DNA of 64,000 nt from Neorhizobium huautlense (lineage in GTDB: Bacteria; Pseudomonadota; Alphaproteobacteria; Rhizobiales; Rhizobiaceae). Of the stretch, positions 39,305-47,640 are shown piece by piece. Position numbers and translations under genes: made by a program. The first letter of the stretch is position 1; each line of letters starts with the position of its first letter. Below the pieces are notes generated by a model. It was given only the letters and a program-made list of their open reading frames with translations. It made no database searches and was not told where the DNA came from. The stretch spans positions 248,001 through 312,000 of the forward strand of contig NZ_JAUSRF010000001.1 of the NCBI RefSeq assembly GCF_030811685.1, in the 5' to 3' direction.

Positions 39305-42070
39305 ATGGTCGCGATGGGCAAGCAGGAGTTTGACGGGGCAATGAAAAACAGGTCGCAAAAGCGTAATCGGTTCAAGTCGGGTCTGGGTAGCCTCGGGCTG
39401 ATACTTTGGACAACCGTTGCCATCCCCGCGGCTTATTCTCAAGACATGGGACAACGCGCCATCGTGCATAAAATCCCGGGCGGCGCTCTGGGCACGGCAA
39501 TAACCAGATTTGGTGATAGCGCAGGATTGCAGATCCTGTATCCGGCAGATCTTGTTCGCGACAAAAAGACGAATGGTATTTCAGGACAGTTGACGGCGCA
39601 CCAGGCTCTGGAAAGACTGCTTGATGGAACCGGGCTGGACTACCGGTTTACCGATTCCAATACCGTAACCATTACAAAGCCTGCAGCCCCCAATGATGGG
39701 GTTGCTGCAGACGGCTCGACCTTGCTCGACACAATCACGGTCACAACCGGACGTCATAAAAGCAGAACTGACACGCTCGGCGGCCTGGCGGACGAGGACG
39801 CAACTTATCGGACACCCGGCAGCAGTGCATTTCTGGATGAACAGAAGGTGCAGCGGTTTCGCGGTTCGTCTGCCGGCGATTTCATCAAGGGTACGCCAGG
39901 CGTTCTGACGGGAGACAACCGCAATAGCGGCGCCGTCGATGTGAACGTCCGCGGCATGCAGGGTTTTGGTCGTGTGCCTGTTGTCATCGATGGCACGGTA
40001 CAGCAGAACACCGTCTACCGTGGTTATTCCGGCGTTGCATCCCGCAACTATGTCGATCCGGACATGATCGGCGGGGCGGTCATCGAAAAGGGACCATCCG
40101 CGAGCGTTTACGGTGTCGGAGCAACCGGCGGCTTGGTTCGCATGGAAACGATCAACGCCGGCGACATCATCACGGACGACAAGAACTGGGGCATCCGGGT
40201 GAGAGGCGGCATGATGGGCAATATGTCCTCGCCGCCTGCGGTCGGCACTCCGGGCGGCTATGCGCCGATGTCGAAATCGCGCTTCATAAGCGGCTGCAAT
40301 TGGGCCTGCACGATTGAGCCCATACCCGAGAACCTGTTATCCGGCAGTGCCAAGGGTATGGATCGCCCTGCTTTTCTTGCACCGAAGTCCGGATCCGGCA
40401 GCGTAGCGTTTGCAGCCCGCAACGACATGCTCGAGGTTGTGGCAGCCTATGCAAAACGCAAGAACGGCAATTATTATGCCGGTACACGCGGACGCACACC
40501 GGTGCTGACGCAGACATCCGACAGGATTATTCGCCCTGGCCGACCCGGCAGGCCCGAACAGATCACCGATTACACCGTGTTCTCTCTCAATGGTCTCAAT
40601 CGGTATCGCGCTGGGGAAGAAGTGCTGAATACCTCGCAGGACAATACCTCATATCTTTTGAAGGCGAAGCTGGAACTCGATGGTGGTCACATTTTCGATC
40701 TCAGCTACATGCGTTACCAAAGCATGTTCGGCGAGATGATGCCCTCGGTCATCCTGCGCTTCGATGGAGCGACACAGGCCCCGCTTAGCGAAGTGTCCGT
40801 CGATACGTACCGCGCCGGATACAAGTGGAATCCGGATGAGAATGACTGGATAGACCTCAAGGCCAATATCTGGATGACGGATACGGACACCCACATCCTC
40901 ACGCCTTACGCATTCAGCTTCGGCAATGGTGTGACGATGGACATACCCCAGGCCTATTGGGACATTGCCAAGCGGTATGGCGCCGATATCGTCAACACAT
41001 CCGAATTGTACACGGGCTGGGGAGACTTCGGCTTCTCGGTCGGCGGGTCCTTCGTCTACGAGACGATCGAGCCGCCACCGGGCCGGGTCAACATCGATTC
41101 CAATGATCTTCTGGCTTCACGCGATGGCTGGCGCAAGGAAGCCAGCGCATTCACGGCGGCAGAATGGAAACCGTTCGACTGGCTGAAGTTCGACGGCGCC
41201 CTGCGTTACACATGGACACAGTCCTACGACAACAACTCCAATTACGGTTCGACCCTGCACAACGAGGAGATGAACGACGGCTGGGCGCCCATGATCAGCG
41301 CCACGATCGAGCCATGGGATGGCGTGCAGTTTTACACGAGATATGCCGAGGCGATCCGCTCTCCCAGCCTTTTTGAATCAACCACCGGCTTTTCGTTCGG
41401 CACCAATCCGCTGGTCGGCGTGCGACCGGAACGCTCCCGCAACAAGGAAATCGGGATCAATCTTCTTCAGGAAGACCTGATGCTTCCCGGCGACAAGTTG
41501 CGGTTCAAGGCGTCCTATTTCAACAATGACGTCAAGGATTACCTGTCGCGCACGAACTATCCCAACGTGTCGGTGCGCAATATCGACCGGGCATTGTTTC
41601 GCGGATTCGAGGCGTCGGTCGGCTACGATGTCGGCTGGGGTTATTTCGATCTGGGTGGGACGATCTACGACAAAACCGAATTCTGCACGGAGCAGAGAGC
41701 GGGATTGACCTGCCTTCCGTCAGGCATCCCGAACGGATACGCCCAGATGCATCTGCCACCGCGCAAGAGCGCAACGCTGACAGCCGGCGTACGCATGCTG
41801 GACGATGCGCTGGAGGCCGGTGGACGTGTTACCTATGTCGGCAGTCGTGGAAGCATGACGACCGCTGAGACCGGCGGTTTCACCACCGTCGTCAACTGGG
41901 AGAAGTATACCTTGCTCGACCTGTTCGCGAGCTACAAGGTGAACGACAGTGTGAACATCGACGTTGCCGTCGATAACGTTACGGATGTCTATTACATGGA
42001 TGCGCTGACACTCGGCCTCATGCCATCTCCCGGGCGTACTTTTCGCCTTAACATGACGGCCAAATTCTGA
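39305..42070 (+). CDS. HasR-like TonB-dependent haem receptor with STN domain
   Basis: Large outer-membrane receptor of 921 residues. After a signal peptide ending AAYSQ, residues about 52-130 form an STN domain (VHKIPGGALGTAITRFGDSA). The plug has VNVRGMQGFGRVPVVIDGTV and EKGPSASVYGVGATGG. The barrel motif pair YAEAIRSPSLFES and GTNPLVGVRPERS resembles the FRAP/NPxL signature of haem receptors. It ends in a terminal Phe. Length and the sigma/anti-sigma partners suit a HasR-type haem signalling receptor. No haemophore gene is present. The ligand is therefore a good guess, not proven. Confidence 0.85.
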   Translation: MVAMGKQEFDGAMKNRSQKRNRFKSGLGSLGLILWTTVAIPAAYSQDMGQRAIVHKIPGGALGTAITRFGDSAGLQILYPADLVRDKKTNGISGQLTAHQALERLLDGTGLDYRFTDSNTVTITKPAAPNDGVAADGSTLLDTITVTTGRHKSRTDTLGGLADEDATYRTPGSSAFLDEQKVQRFRGSSAGDFIKGTPGVLTGDNRNSGAVDVNVRGMQGFGRVPVVIDGTVQQNTVYRGYSGVASRNYVDPDMIGGAVIEKGPSASVYGVGATGGLVRMETINAGDIITDDKNWGIRVRGGMMGNMSSPPAVGTPGGYAPMSKSRFISGCNWACTIEPIPENLLSGSAKGMDRPAFLAPKSGSGSVAFAARNDMLEVVAAYAKRKNGNYYAGTRGRTPVLTQTSDRIIRPGRPGRPEQITDYTVFSLNGLNRYRAGEEVLNTSQDNTSYLLKAKLELDGGHIFDLSYMRYQSMFGEMMPSVILRFDGATQAPLSEVSVDTYRAGYKWNPDENDWIDLKANIWMTDTDTHILTPYAFSFGNGVTMDIPQAYWDIAKRYGADIVNTSELYTGWGDFGFSVGGSFVYETIEPPPGRVNIDSNDLLASRDGWRKEASAFTAAEWKPFDWLKFDGALRYTWTQSYDNNSNYGSTLHNEEMNDGWAPMISATIEPWDGVQFYTRYAEAIRSPSLFESTTGFSFGTNPLVGVRPERSRNKEIGINLLQEDLMLPGDKLRFKASYFNNDVKDYLSRTNYPNVSVRNIDRALFRGFEASVGYDVGWGYFDLGGTIYDKTEFCTEQRAGLTCLPSGIPNGYAQMHLPPRKSATLTAGVRMLDDALEAGGRVTYVGSRGSMTTAETGGFTTVVNWEKYTLLDLFASYKVNDSVNIDVAVDNVTDVYYMDALTLGLMPSPGRTFRLNMTAKF

Positions 42071-42107
42071 GGTCGGTTTTCCACTGATCTGCAACTCCGG
42101 CCTATCC

Positions 42108-42131
42108 CCGGCCCCGGTTCAAGGGACGGGG
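42108..42131. terminator. Possible terminator after the haem-type receptor
   Basis: GGCCCCG and CGGGGCC form a perfect 7-bp stem around a 10-base loop, 38 bases after the receptor stop. A second perfect hairpin, CCGGCCC-GT-GGGCCGG at 42250-42265, lies nearer the convergent aztD stop. Neither has a T-run, so termination may be partial. Confidence 0.4.
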
Positions 42132-42284
42132 CCTGTCCATCTGCCTGCTTCACGTCGGTTTCTCCGCAGAACCGAGCCAGTGATGGAGCCTCCCGGACTG
42201 GACGACGTCGGCCGTGGCGTCACATTGTAGAAAATCCGCGGCATTGCGCCCGGCCCGTGGGCCGGACGCATCTGCATTCGAGTT

Positions 42285-44114
42285 TTAGTGCGCTTTCATC
42301 TCGCTGACGATCTGCTTTGCATTCATCGACGACGGATAATAGGTCGGCCAATTGGTCACTTCGTTGAGGAGTGCCGCACGGTCATTGCCCCAATAGAGGT
42401 GATAATGATCGGCCTTGTTCGGCGCGATACCGTGATCGCTGAACTGGATGAACTGCGGAGCCGACGCATCACCCTCGGCTTTCTTGAAGATGAACCGCAC
42501 ACCGCGATTGCCCTTCTTGTAGGTCAGGATTTCCTTGCCGTCATAGGCGTAACTTGCCTTGGAAGGCTTGCCATCCTTGTAGAAGGTCACGACATCACCG
42601 TCGATGGTGATGCGATCGACGTCGGTCTTGTAGCCAACCTCGTATTCCTTGCGGATATCCTCGACGCTCGCGGTACCCTTCTCAGCCTTGTGCTTCCATA
42701 CCGGATCGAGAGTGCCGTCCTTCAGGAAAGGATAAACGGACTGCCAGTCGCCGGCATAGTCCGACAACGGGCGATCCTTCACCTGCTCGTCCTCGAAGTA
42801 GCCTGCGTAGATCTTGGGGTCGCCGTGGCTGTGGGCGTGATCGTGGCCGTCATGGTCATGGTCATGGCCTTCGCCATGTTCGTGGACCTTGCCGCTGCCG
42901 CCGGCAACAGCGATGTTGTAAGGCTTGCCCTCGACCTTGATCGTGCCGACTTCCTTGAGGTCCGTCTTGGAGATGCGGCGAACCAAACCTGCATTCGGAT
43001 CGCTCATGACGATCTCGTCTCCGGCCATCGCGATACGCGGGCGCGGATCGTTCCAGTGGCCGTCCATGGAATAGGGCTCGGTGACCTTCGCGCTTTTGGA
43101 GATTTTGCCGTCGAGAACATCGATCTGGTTGAGCGAGCCGTCTTCAGTCAGAACATAACCGAAGCGCGCGTTTGCTGGATCGAGCGTGAAATCGACACGA
43201 CGGAACGGCAGTTCGATATACTGGAAGTTCGGCGCATCGACGGGATCAACGATCACGAGACCCTTTGCGCCGTAGTTGCCCATGAAGACCTGCATGCTTT
43301 TTGCACCAAGCAGGGTGCCGGTCGTCTGCCCGCTTGGCAATTCCGCCGGGTAAGGCAGCAGCTTGGTGACCGGACCATCCGCGCTCGCGGTCACAGTGAG
43401 AATGCCTTCCTTGCAGCCTGCTGCCAGATAAGCACCGGAGAATGCTTCGCCATGGATTCCCGTGCACGTCGCCACATCGCCGGCCGGCGTCCCGTCTGCC
43501 TTGACGGCACGAAGACCCACGCGTGTCGGAGCAGCGTCACCCTCAACCGGAGCATCCGATGCCACGGTCGTCACCCAGCCGTTACCGACCGGAGCAGCAA
43601 AGCCGTGGTGGGCGCGAGCCTGCTTGAGGCGGGTAGATTCGATCTCGCCATGCGAGAGCTCATGCGCATCGACGATGTCGTTGTATCCGCCCTTGTCGAA
43701 GTTGATGACGATCTTGCCGTCATGATCGATAACATGGAACGGGCGCGGTCCGGTCAGCTGCTTTTCCACGGCCTTGGGATCGGAGATCTCGATATCGGCA
43801 TGATCGCCATGGGCATGCAGCGAGATGCCGCTGTTGATGAAGTTGACGGCATCGTCGTCGGACTGGACCGACACGATGGCAGCACCTTCGTTGACGCTAT
43901 AGAGCTTGTTCTGACCCTTGGTCTCGAAGGTCCAGCGGTTCTCAGGCTTGCTGAGGTCGAACGCAGTGATCTTTGCAGCATCATGGTCGCCCACGAAGAC
44001 GCGATACAGCGTAACGTCTTCCTCATCGTCGTGTGCAAAAGCCTCATGACCGACAATTCCCACCGAAAGTGCGATGGCGGACACTCCCAGAATCAGGTTT
44101 CTCACGTTTTCCAC
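42285..44114 (-). CDS. aztD: AztD-ZinT fusion: periplasmic zinc metallochaperone
   Basis: Periplasmic protein of 609 residues. Residues 1-27 are a signal peptide ending EAFA. Residues about 35-405 are an AztD beta-propeller with YRVFVGDHDAAKITAFDL, HAHGDHADIEISDP and HGFAAPVGNGWV; AztD passes zinc to AztC. Residues 411-430 are a His-rich linker. Residues about 431-609 are a complete ZinT domain (SDYAGDWQSVYPFLKDGTLD, ILTYKKGNRGVRF, QFSDHGIAP, ADHYHLYW, NWPTYYP) with its zinc-ligand His residues. Stand-alone AztD is about 400 residues, so this is a genuine fusion in one open frame. The start is a GTG with GGAGAG upstream. A candidate Zur box lies 15 bases upstream. Confidence 0.9.
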   Translation of the reverse strand: MENVRNLILGVSAIALSVGIVGHEAFAHDDEEDVTLYRVFVGDHDAAKITAFDLSKPENRWTFETKGQNKLYSVNEGAAIVSVQSDDDAVNFINSGISLHAHGDHADIEISDPKAVEKQLTGPRPFHVIDHDGKIVINFDKGGYNDIVDAHELSHGEIESTRLKQARAHHGFAAPVGNGWVTTVASDAPVEGDAAPTRVGLRAVKADGTPAGDVATCTGIHGEAFSGAYLAAGCKEGILTVTASADGPVTKLLPYPAELPSGQTTGTLLGAKSMQVFMGNYGAKGLVIVDPVDAPNFQYIELPFRRVDFTLDPANARFGYVLTEDGSLNQIDVLDGKISKSAKVTEPYSMDGHWNDPRPRIAMAGDEIVMSDPNAGLVRRISKTDLKEVGTIKVEGKPYNIAVAGGSGKVHEHGEGHDHDHDGHDHAHSHGDPKIYAGYFEDEQVKDRPLSDYAGDWQSVYPFLKDGTLDPVWKHKAEKGTASVEDIRKEYEVGYKTDVDRITIDGDVVTFYKDGKPSKASYAYDGKEILTYKKGNRGVRFIFKKAEGDASAPQFIQFSDHGIAPNKADHYHLYWGNDRAALLNEVTNWPTYYPSSMNAKQIVSEMKAH

Positions 44115-44128
44115 GTTTCTCTCCTATT

Positions 44129-44147
44129 AATGATATATCATAACATT
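44129..44147 (-). promoter_or_regulatory. Candidate Zur box upstream of aztD
   Basis: AATGATATATCATAACATT is an AT-rich imperfect palindrome, 15 bases before the aztD GTG. Its complement begins AATGTTAT, the same eight bases found upstream of aztA at 46869-46876. Zinc-responsive control by Zur is inferred from position and gene content. Confidence 0.5.
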
Positions 44148-44180
44148 TTAATGCAGCAGCGGTGATCGGCACCGCCGGTT

Positions 44181-45119
44181 TCAGGCCCCGCTGATCGCGG
44201 CGACGATAGTCTTGACGTTGTATTCCATCATCTCGATGTAACTTGCCGCCGGGCCATCCGGAGGCGACAGGGCGTCCGAATAGAGCTTGCCGCCAAGTTT
44301 GAGACCGGCTTCGGAGGCAATCTGTTCAACAAGACGCGCATCGGAAATATTCTCGGCAAACACTGCCGCAGCGCGTTTCTCGCGGATTTCGCGAATGATC
44401 GAGGCAACATCGGCTGCCGAGGCCTCCGATTCCGTGGAGACGCCCTGCGGTGCAAGGAAGGTGACACCGTAATCCTTCTCGAAATAACGGTAGGCGTTAT
44501 GAGCGACGACCGCGACGCGCCGATCCTGCGGAATGGCATCAACCGCTGTCTTGATCTCGTTGTGGAGCGCCGTCAGCTTCTCATTGTAGGAAGCGGCGTT
44601 CTTCTCATAGGCAGAGCATCCGTCCGCATCGGCCGCGCAGAAGGCCTTGGCTACGTTCTGCACGTAGATTTTTGCGTTCCCGATCGATTGCCAGGCATGG
44701 GGATCATTCGGCGTAGCGTGGAAGATCGCCTTCCCGTCCACGTAATGATAATGGCCGCCCTTGGGATCGTTCAGCACTTCGGCCCCGTCCGTTAAAACGG
44801 TCACCGGAGCCTTGGCCTCGCTCGCCTGGATCAGGCGGTCCATGAACCCTTCGAACATCAACCCGTTGACGAGGATCACGTCGGCGCGGGCCAGCGCGAG
44901 TGCGTCGGCGGGACGCGGCTCATAGACGTGGGCGTCGCTATCGGGACCGACCAGCGTCCTCAACTCGACACGATCGCCACCGACAATCTTGGCGAAGTCG
45001 CCGATGATCGAGAAGCTGGCGACGACCGAAAGCTTTCCGTCCTGCGCATGGGCAGGCAATGTCGTCGATCCGAGAGCCATGAACGTCAGGCTGGCAAATA
45101 ATCGCGAAAGTTTCTTCAT
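44181..45119 (-). CDS. aztC: Zinc ABC transporter substrate-binding protein AztC
   Basis: Cluster A-I metal-binding protein of 312 residues. The signal peptide MKKLSRLFASLTFMALGSTT ends PAHAQ. Zinc ligands probably include His in DAHVYEPRPADA, His in VVAHNAYRYFEKDYG and an acid in the C-terminal SDALSP. The flexible loop GGHYHYVDGKAIFHATPNDP is the His-containing loop of AztC/ZnuA proteins. ATG 45119 starts a clear signal peptide; an in-frame ATG at 45149 overlaps aztB and would add ten residues. AztC receives zinc from AztD and delivers it to AztB. Confidence 0.92.
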   Translation of the reverse strand: MKKLSRLFASLTFMALGSTTLPAHAQDGKLSVVASFSIIGDFAKIVGGDRVELRTLVGPDSDAHVYEPRPADALALARADVILVNGLMFEGFMDRLIQASEAKAPVTVLTDGAEVLNDPKGGHYHYVDGKAIFHATPNDPHAWQSIGNAKIYVQNVAKAFCAADADGCSAYEKNAASYNEKLTALHNEIKTAVDAIPQDRRVAVVAHNAYRYFEKDYGVTFLAPQGVSTESEASAADVASIIREIREKRAAAVFAENISDARLVEQIASEAGLKLGGKLYSDALSPPDGPAASYIEMMEYNVKTIVAAISGA

Positions 45120-45145
45120 TTTCAGTTCCAAGATCAGTTTGAGTT

Positions 45146-46021
45146 TCATGCCGCCCTGTGGACGGCCCGCGGCAGTCGAGACAGCAGCAGTCCGCGAGGA
45201 CTTGCCACGACCGAGACGAGATAGAAGACACCAGCAGACAACATGATGGATGGGCCTGAAGGCAGAGAGACATGATATGAAAGCAGCAGGCCGCCGACAG
45301 ATGACACCAGCCCGATCGCAATGGCGAGGAAGCACATCACAGCCACCTGCTGCGTCCAGAACCGCGCGGCGGCGGCCGGCAGGATCATCAGCCCGACAGC
45401 AAGCAGCGTACCCAGCGCCTGAAAACCTGCGACAAGATTGGTTACGACAAGGCCAAGGAAGATGAAGTGAACCGGTGAGCCGAGCCGAGATACCGAGCGC
45501 AGGAACAGCGGATCCATGCATTCCGCGACGAGTGCGCGCCAGAAGATGCCGAGCATTCCGAGCGTCAACAAGGAGACAAGGGCAATCAGGATCAATGCGT
45601 CATTGTTGAGGGCAAGGACGGTACCGAACAGGACATGCATCAGATCGACGCTTGATCCGCGCAGCGAAACCATGAGCACACCCAGGGAAAGTGATATGAG
45701 ATAGAAGGCGGCCATGGACGCGTCTTCCTTCTGCACGGTCAATCGCGCCACCGCGCCGGCTCCAAGCGCAACGAGGATACCGACGATCAGGCCGCCTATC
45801 GTCATCGGCACGATCTCAAGTCCGTAGAAGAGAAAACCTGCGGCAGCGCCCGGAAGAATCGCGTGCGCCATCGCGTCACCGGTCAGGCTCATGCGCCGAA
45901 GGGTCAGGAACACACCTACAGGGCACGCGCTGAGCGACAGCATGATGGCGCCCGCAAGCGCTCGCTGCATGAATGCGAATTCGATGAATGGGAGGATGAG
46001 TGCGTCGTAAACCATCGTCAT
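45146..46021 (-). CDS. aztB: Zinc ABC transporter permease AztB
   Basis: Permease of 291 residues in the ABC-3 (metal) family with about eight membrane helices. Family motifs are RMSLTGDAMAHAILPGAAAG (residues about 43-62) and FQALGTLLAVGLMILPAAAA. It overlaps aztA in ATGA and lies just ahead of aztC. It forms the inner-membrane zinc channel. Confidence 0.92.
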   Translation of the reverse strand: MTMVYDALILPFIEFAFMQRALAGAIMLSLSACPVGVFLTLRRMSLTGDAMAHAILPGAAAGFLFYGLEIVPMTIGGLIVGILVALGAGAVARLTVQKEDASMAAFYLISLSLGVLMVSLRGSSVDLMHVLFGTVLALNNDALILIALVSLLTLGMLGIFWRALVAECMDPLFLRSVSRLGSPVHFIFLGLVVTNLVAGFQALGTLLAVGLMILPAAAARFWTQQVAVMCFLAIAIGLVSSVGGLLLSYHVSLPSGPSIMLSAGVFYLVSVVASPRGLLLSRLPRAVHRAA

Positions 46022-46866
46022 CGCGCGCCTGCCTTCACCCTGTCTTGATGGTGTGAGTGGCCGTGGCTTCCGTGGACAGATGCCTCAGCCGCACACCAGG
46101 GCGCATTCTCATTCCACGCCTCGCGGTAGTGCCGCGCACCCAGCAGGTTCTCCTGTGAAAGCGTCTGGCGTGACGGGCCCCAAGCAACCGGGTGGCGTGC
46201 AAGGAGAAGCGTTTCCGGAAAATACGCCCGGACCAAATCGAGATCGTGGACGACGACCAGGACCGTACGCTCCTCACCATGCCAGATCGTGACAAGCCCG
46301 ATCAGGTCCAGGATTGTCTGTTCGTCAACGGCGTTGAAGGGTTCGTCGAGAAGGATCAGATCGGCATCCTGCACCAGGACCCGAGCAAACAAGGCACGCT
46401 GCATCTGACCGCCCGACAGCGTATCGATCGCGCGCTTCTCGAAGCCCTCGAGCCCCACGGCGACGAGCGCCCGTGAAACCGCCTCGCGATCCTCTGCCCG
46501 ATGCCGTCCAAGCAGACCGCGACGCGGCCACAGCCCCAGCGACACCAGATCGATGACACGGGCAGGAAAAGTGCGATCCAGTTCCGACTGCTGGGGAAGG
46601 TAGGCAAGACGGGTTCCGGCCGCGATGGAGCAGGTGCCGCCCATGGGCTTCAGCAATCCTGCGATACCTTTCATGAGCGTAGATTTGCCCGAGCCATTGC
46701 CGCCGACGACAGCCAGGAGGCTACCCTTCGCCACCTTTCCATTGAGATGATGCACGGCCGGATGCCGGTCGTATCCCAGTGTCAGGTCGGTGAAATTGAG
46801 GCAGGCTTGGACCACGGAAGAAACATCTTTCGTCAAATCGGGCAACAGGCGTATCCGCCCATTCAT
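46018..46866 (-). CDS. aztA: Zinc ABC transporter ATPase AztA with His-rich tail
   Basis: ATPase of 282 residues with Walker A GGNGSGKST, signature LSGGQMQR, Walker B LILLDEPFNAVD and H-loop VVVHDLDL. The C-terminus VHGSHGHSHHQDRVKAGAR is His-rich, as in ZnuC-type zinc ATPases. The ATG at 46866 sits two bases from a candidate Zur box and has no ribosome binding site, so translation may really start further in, for example at the GTG at 46815. It heads the aztABC operon. Confidence 0.88.
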   Translation of the reverse strand: MNGRIRLLPDLTKDVSSVVQACLNFTDLTLGYDRHPAVHHLNGKVAKGSLLAVVGGNGSGKSTLMKGIAGLLKPMGGTCSIAAGTRLAYLPQQSELDRTFPARVIDLVSLGLWPRRGLLGRHRAEDREAVSRALVAVGLEGFEKRAIDTLSGGQMQRALFARVLVQDADLILLDEPFNAVDEQTILDLIGLVTIWHGEERTVLVVVHDLDLVRAYFPETLLLARHPVAWGPSRQTLSQENLLGARHYREAWNENAPWCAAEASVHGSHGHSHHQDRVKAGAR

Positions 46867-46867
46867 G

Positions 46868-46887
46868 TAATGTTATATCATCTATCG
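46868..46887 (-). promoter_or_regulatory. Candidate Zur box upstream of aztA
   Basis: TAATGTTATATCATCTATCG shares AATGTTAT with the element before aztD. It lies directly against the annotated aztA start, which suggests that either the start or the transcript begins downstream. Confidence 0.45.
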
Positions 46888-47640
46888 AGGAGATTTCGGG
46901 GAGGCAACCCGAAATATCGCGTCGGCACCAGAAAAGATGGACGGCTCGACAGATCGCTTCGCGGCGCGGGCTTCAAACTCTTTTAGTATAAGGGGGAGGC
47001 GGGGTTACCACACCATTCGCGCGCTCCAAGAAGGAGGCAAGCCACCCCCTTGCGTCGCAATCGCCAGAGCGATGCGCATCGAAATCTGCACGGCCTCTCC
47101 GTCATGCATCACCAAACGCCCGGGGAAACCGAGCGAGTTGGCCGCACCGCAAAATAAAAACCTTCGATATGCCTGTGATGCCGTTCCCGATATACGACAC
47201 TGCCTCGCCCATGATTTGCGTGGCTGCGTCAGATCGCTGCTCGCTGGCTTTGACTGTGGAGCGCACCTGACCAGCAATTTTGCCGCTATCGCGTGGGAGA
47301 GGTGTCAGGCCAGCCAAGGCGCTGATAGCCCGGCGATTACGCTGACCGAGTTCGGGCAGACAGGCGATCAGCACTCCGACGGTAGCGGGACAGACAGCAG
47401 GCGCCGAGCCGAGAATGGCTTACTGTCGCTGCAATTCATGCAGCGGTGCAAGATACTATAGTGATGGAGCCCGTCCTTATCCTGCGCGATCGACACGCCT
47501 CGGCCTCCCGGCCAACTGTTCGGGTGGCATGCGAAAAGCAGCAGGCACGGAAAAGGATGACGACGGTGAGTGCCTGACATTGACCCACCGCCTGAGCGCT
47601 TAGGTGACCGGCCCTTTCAAAAAGGTCCAGGCCCGAAAAG
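46888..47640. other. Long intergenic region with transposase debris
   Basis: About 750 bases between aztA and kduD without an intact gene. Short ORFs on both strands have atypical composition and no complete domain. The only recognisable content is an IS110-type fragment on the minus strand at 47102-47374. The rest shows nothing I can name. Confidence 0.6.
47102..47374 (-). pseudogene. Remnant of an IS110-family transposase
   Basis: A 90-codon minus-strand frame opens LIACLPELGQRNRRAISALA followed by GLTPLPRDSGKIAG, which is the C-terminal Transposase_20 region of IS110 transposases (usual form LPELGQLNRRQIAALAG...PFNRDSG). Upstream catalytic DEDD sequence is missing, and after GKIAG the similarity stops. 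It is a decayed fragment; no terminal repeats or target duplication were seen. Confidence 0.55.

Noticed and set aside
42288..44165. A 625-codon plus-strand ORF opposite aztD
   Set aside because: It mirrors the AztD-ZinT frame almost end to end and has no motifs, while the minus strand has full AztD and ZinT domains.
47005..47277. A second minus-strand ORF in the IS110 remnant region
   Set aside because: It is in a different frame from the transposase similarity and matches nothing I know; treated as decayed sequence.
46937..47461. A 174-codon plus-strand ORF downstream of aztA
   Set aside because: It has no motif, an odd composition, and overlaps a minus-strand IS110 fragment that is recognisable.
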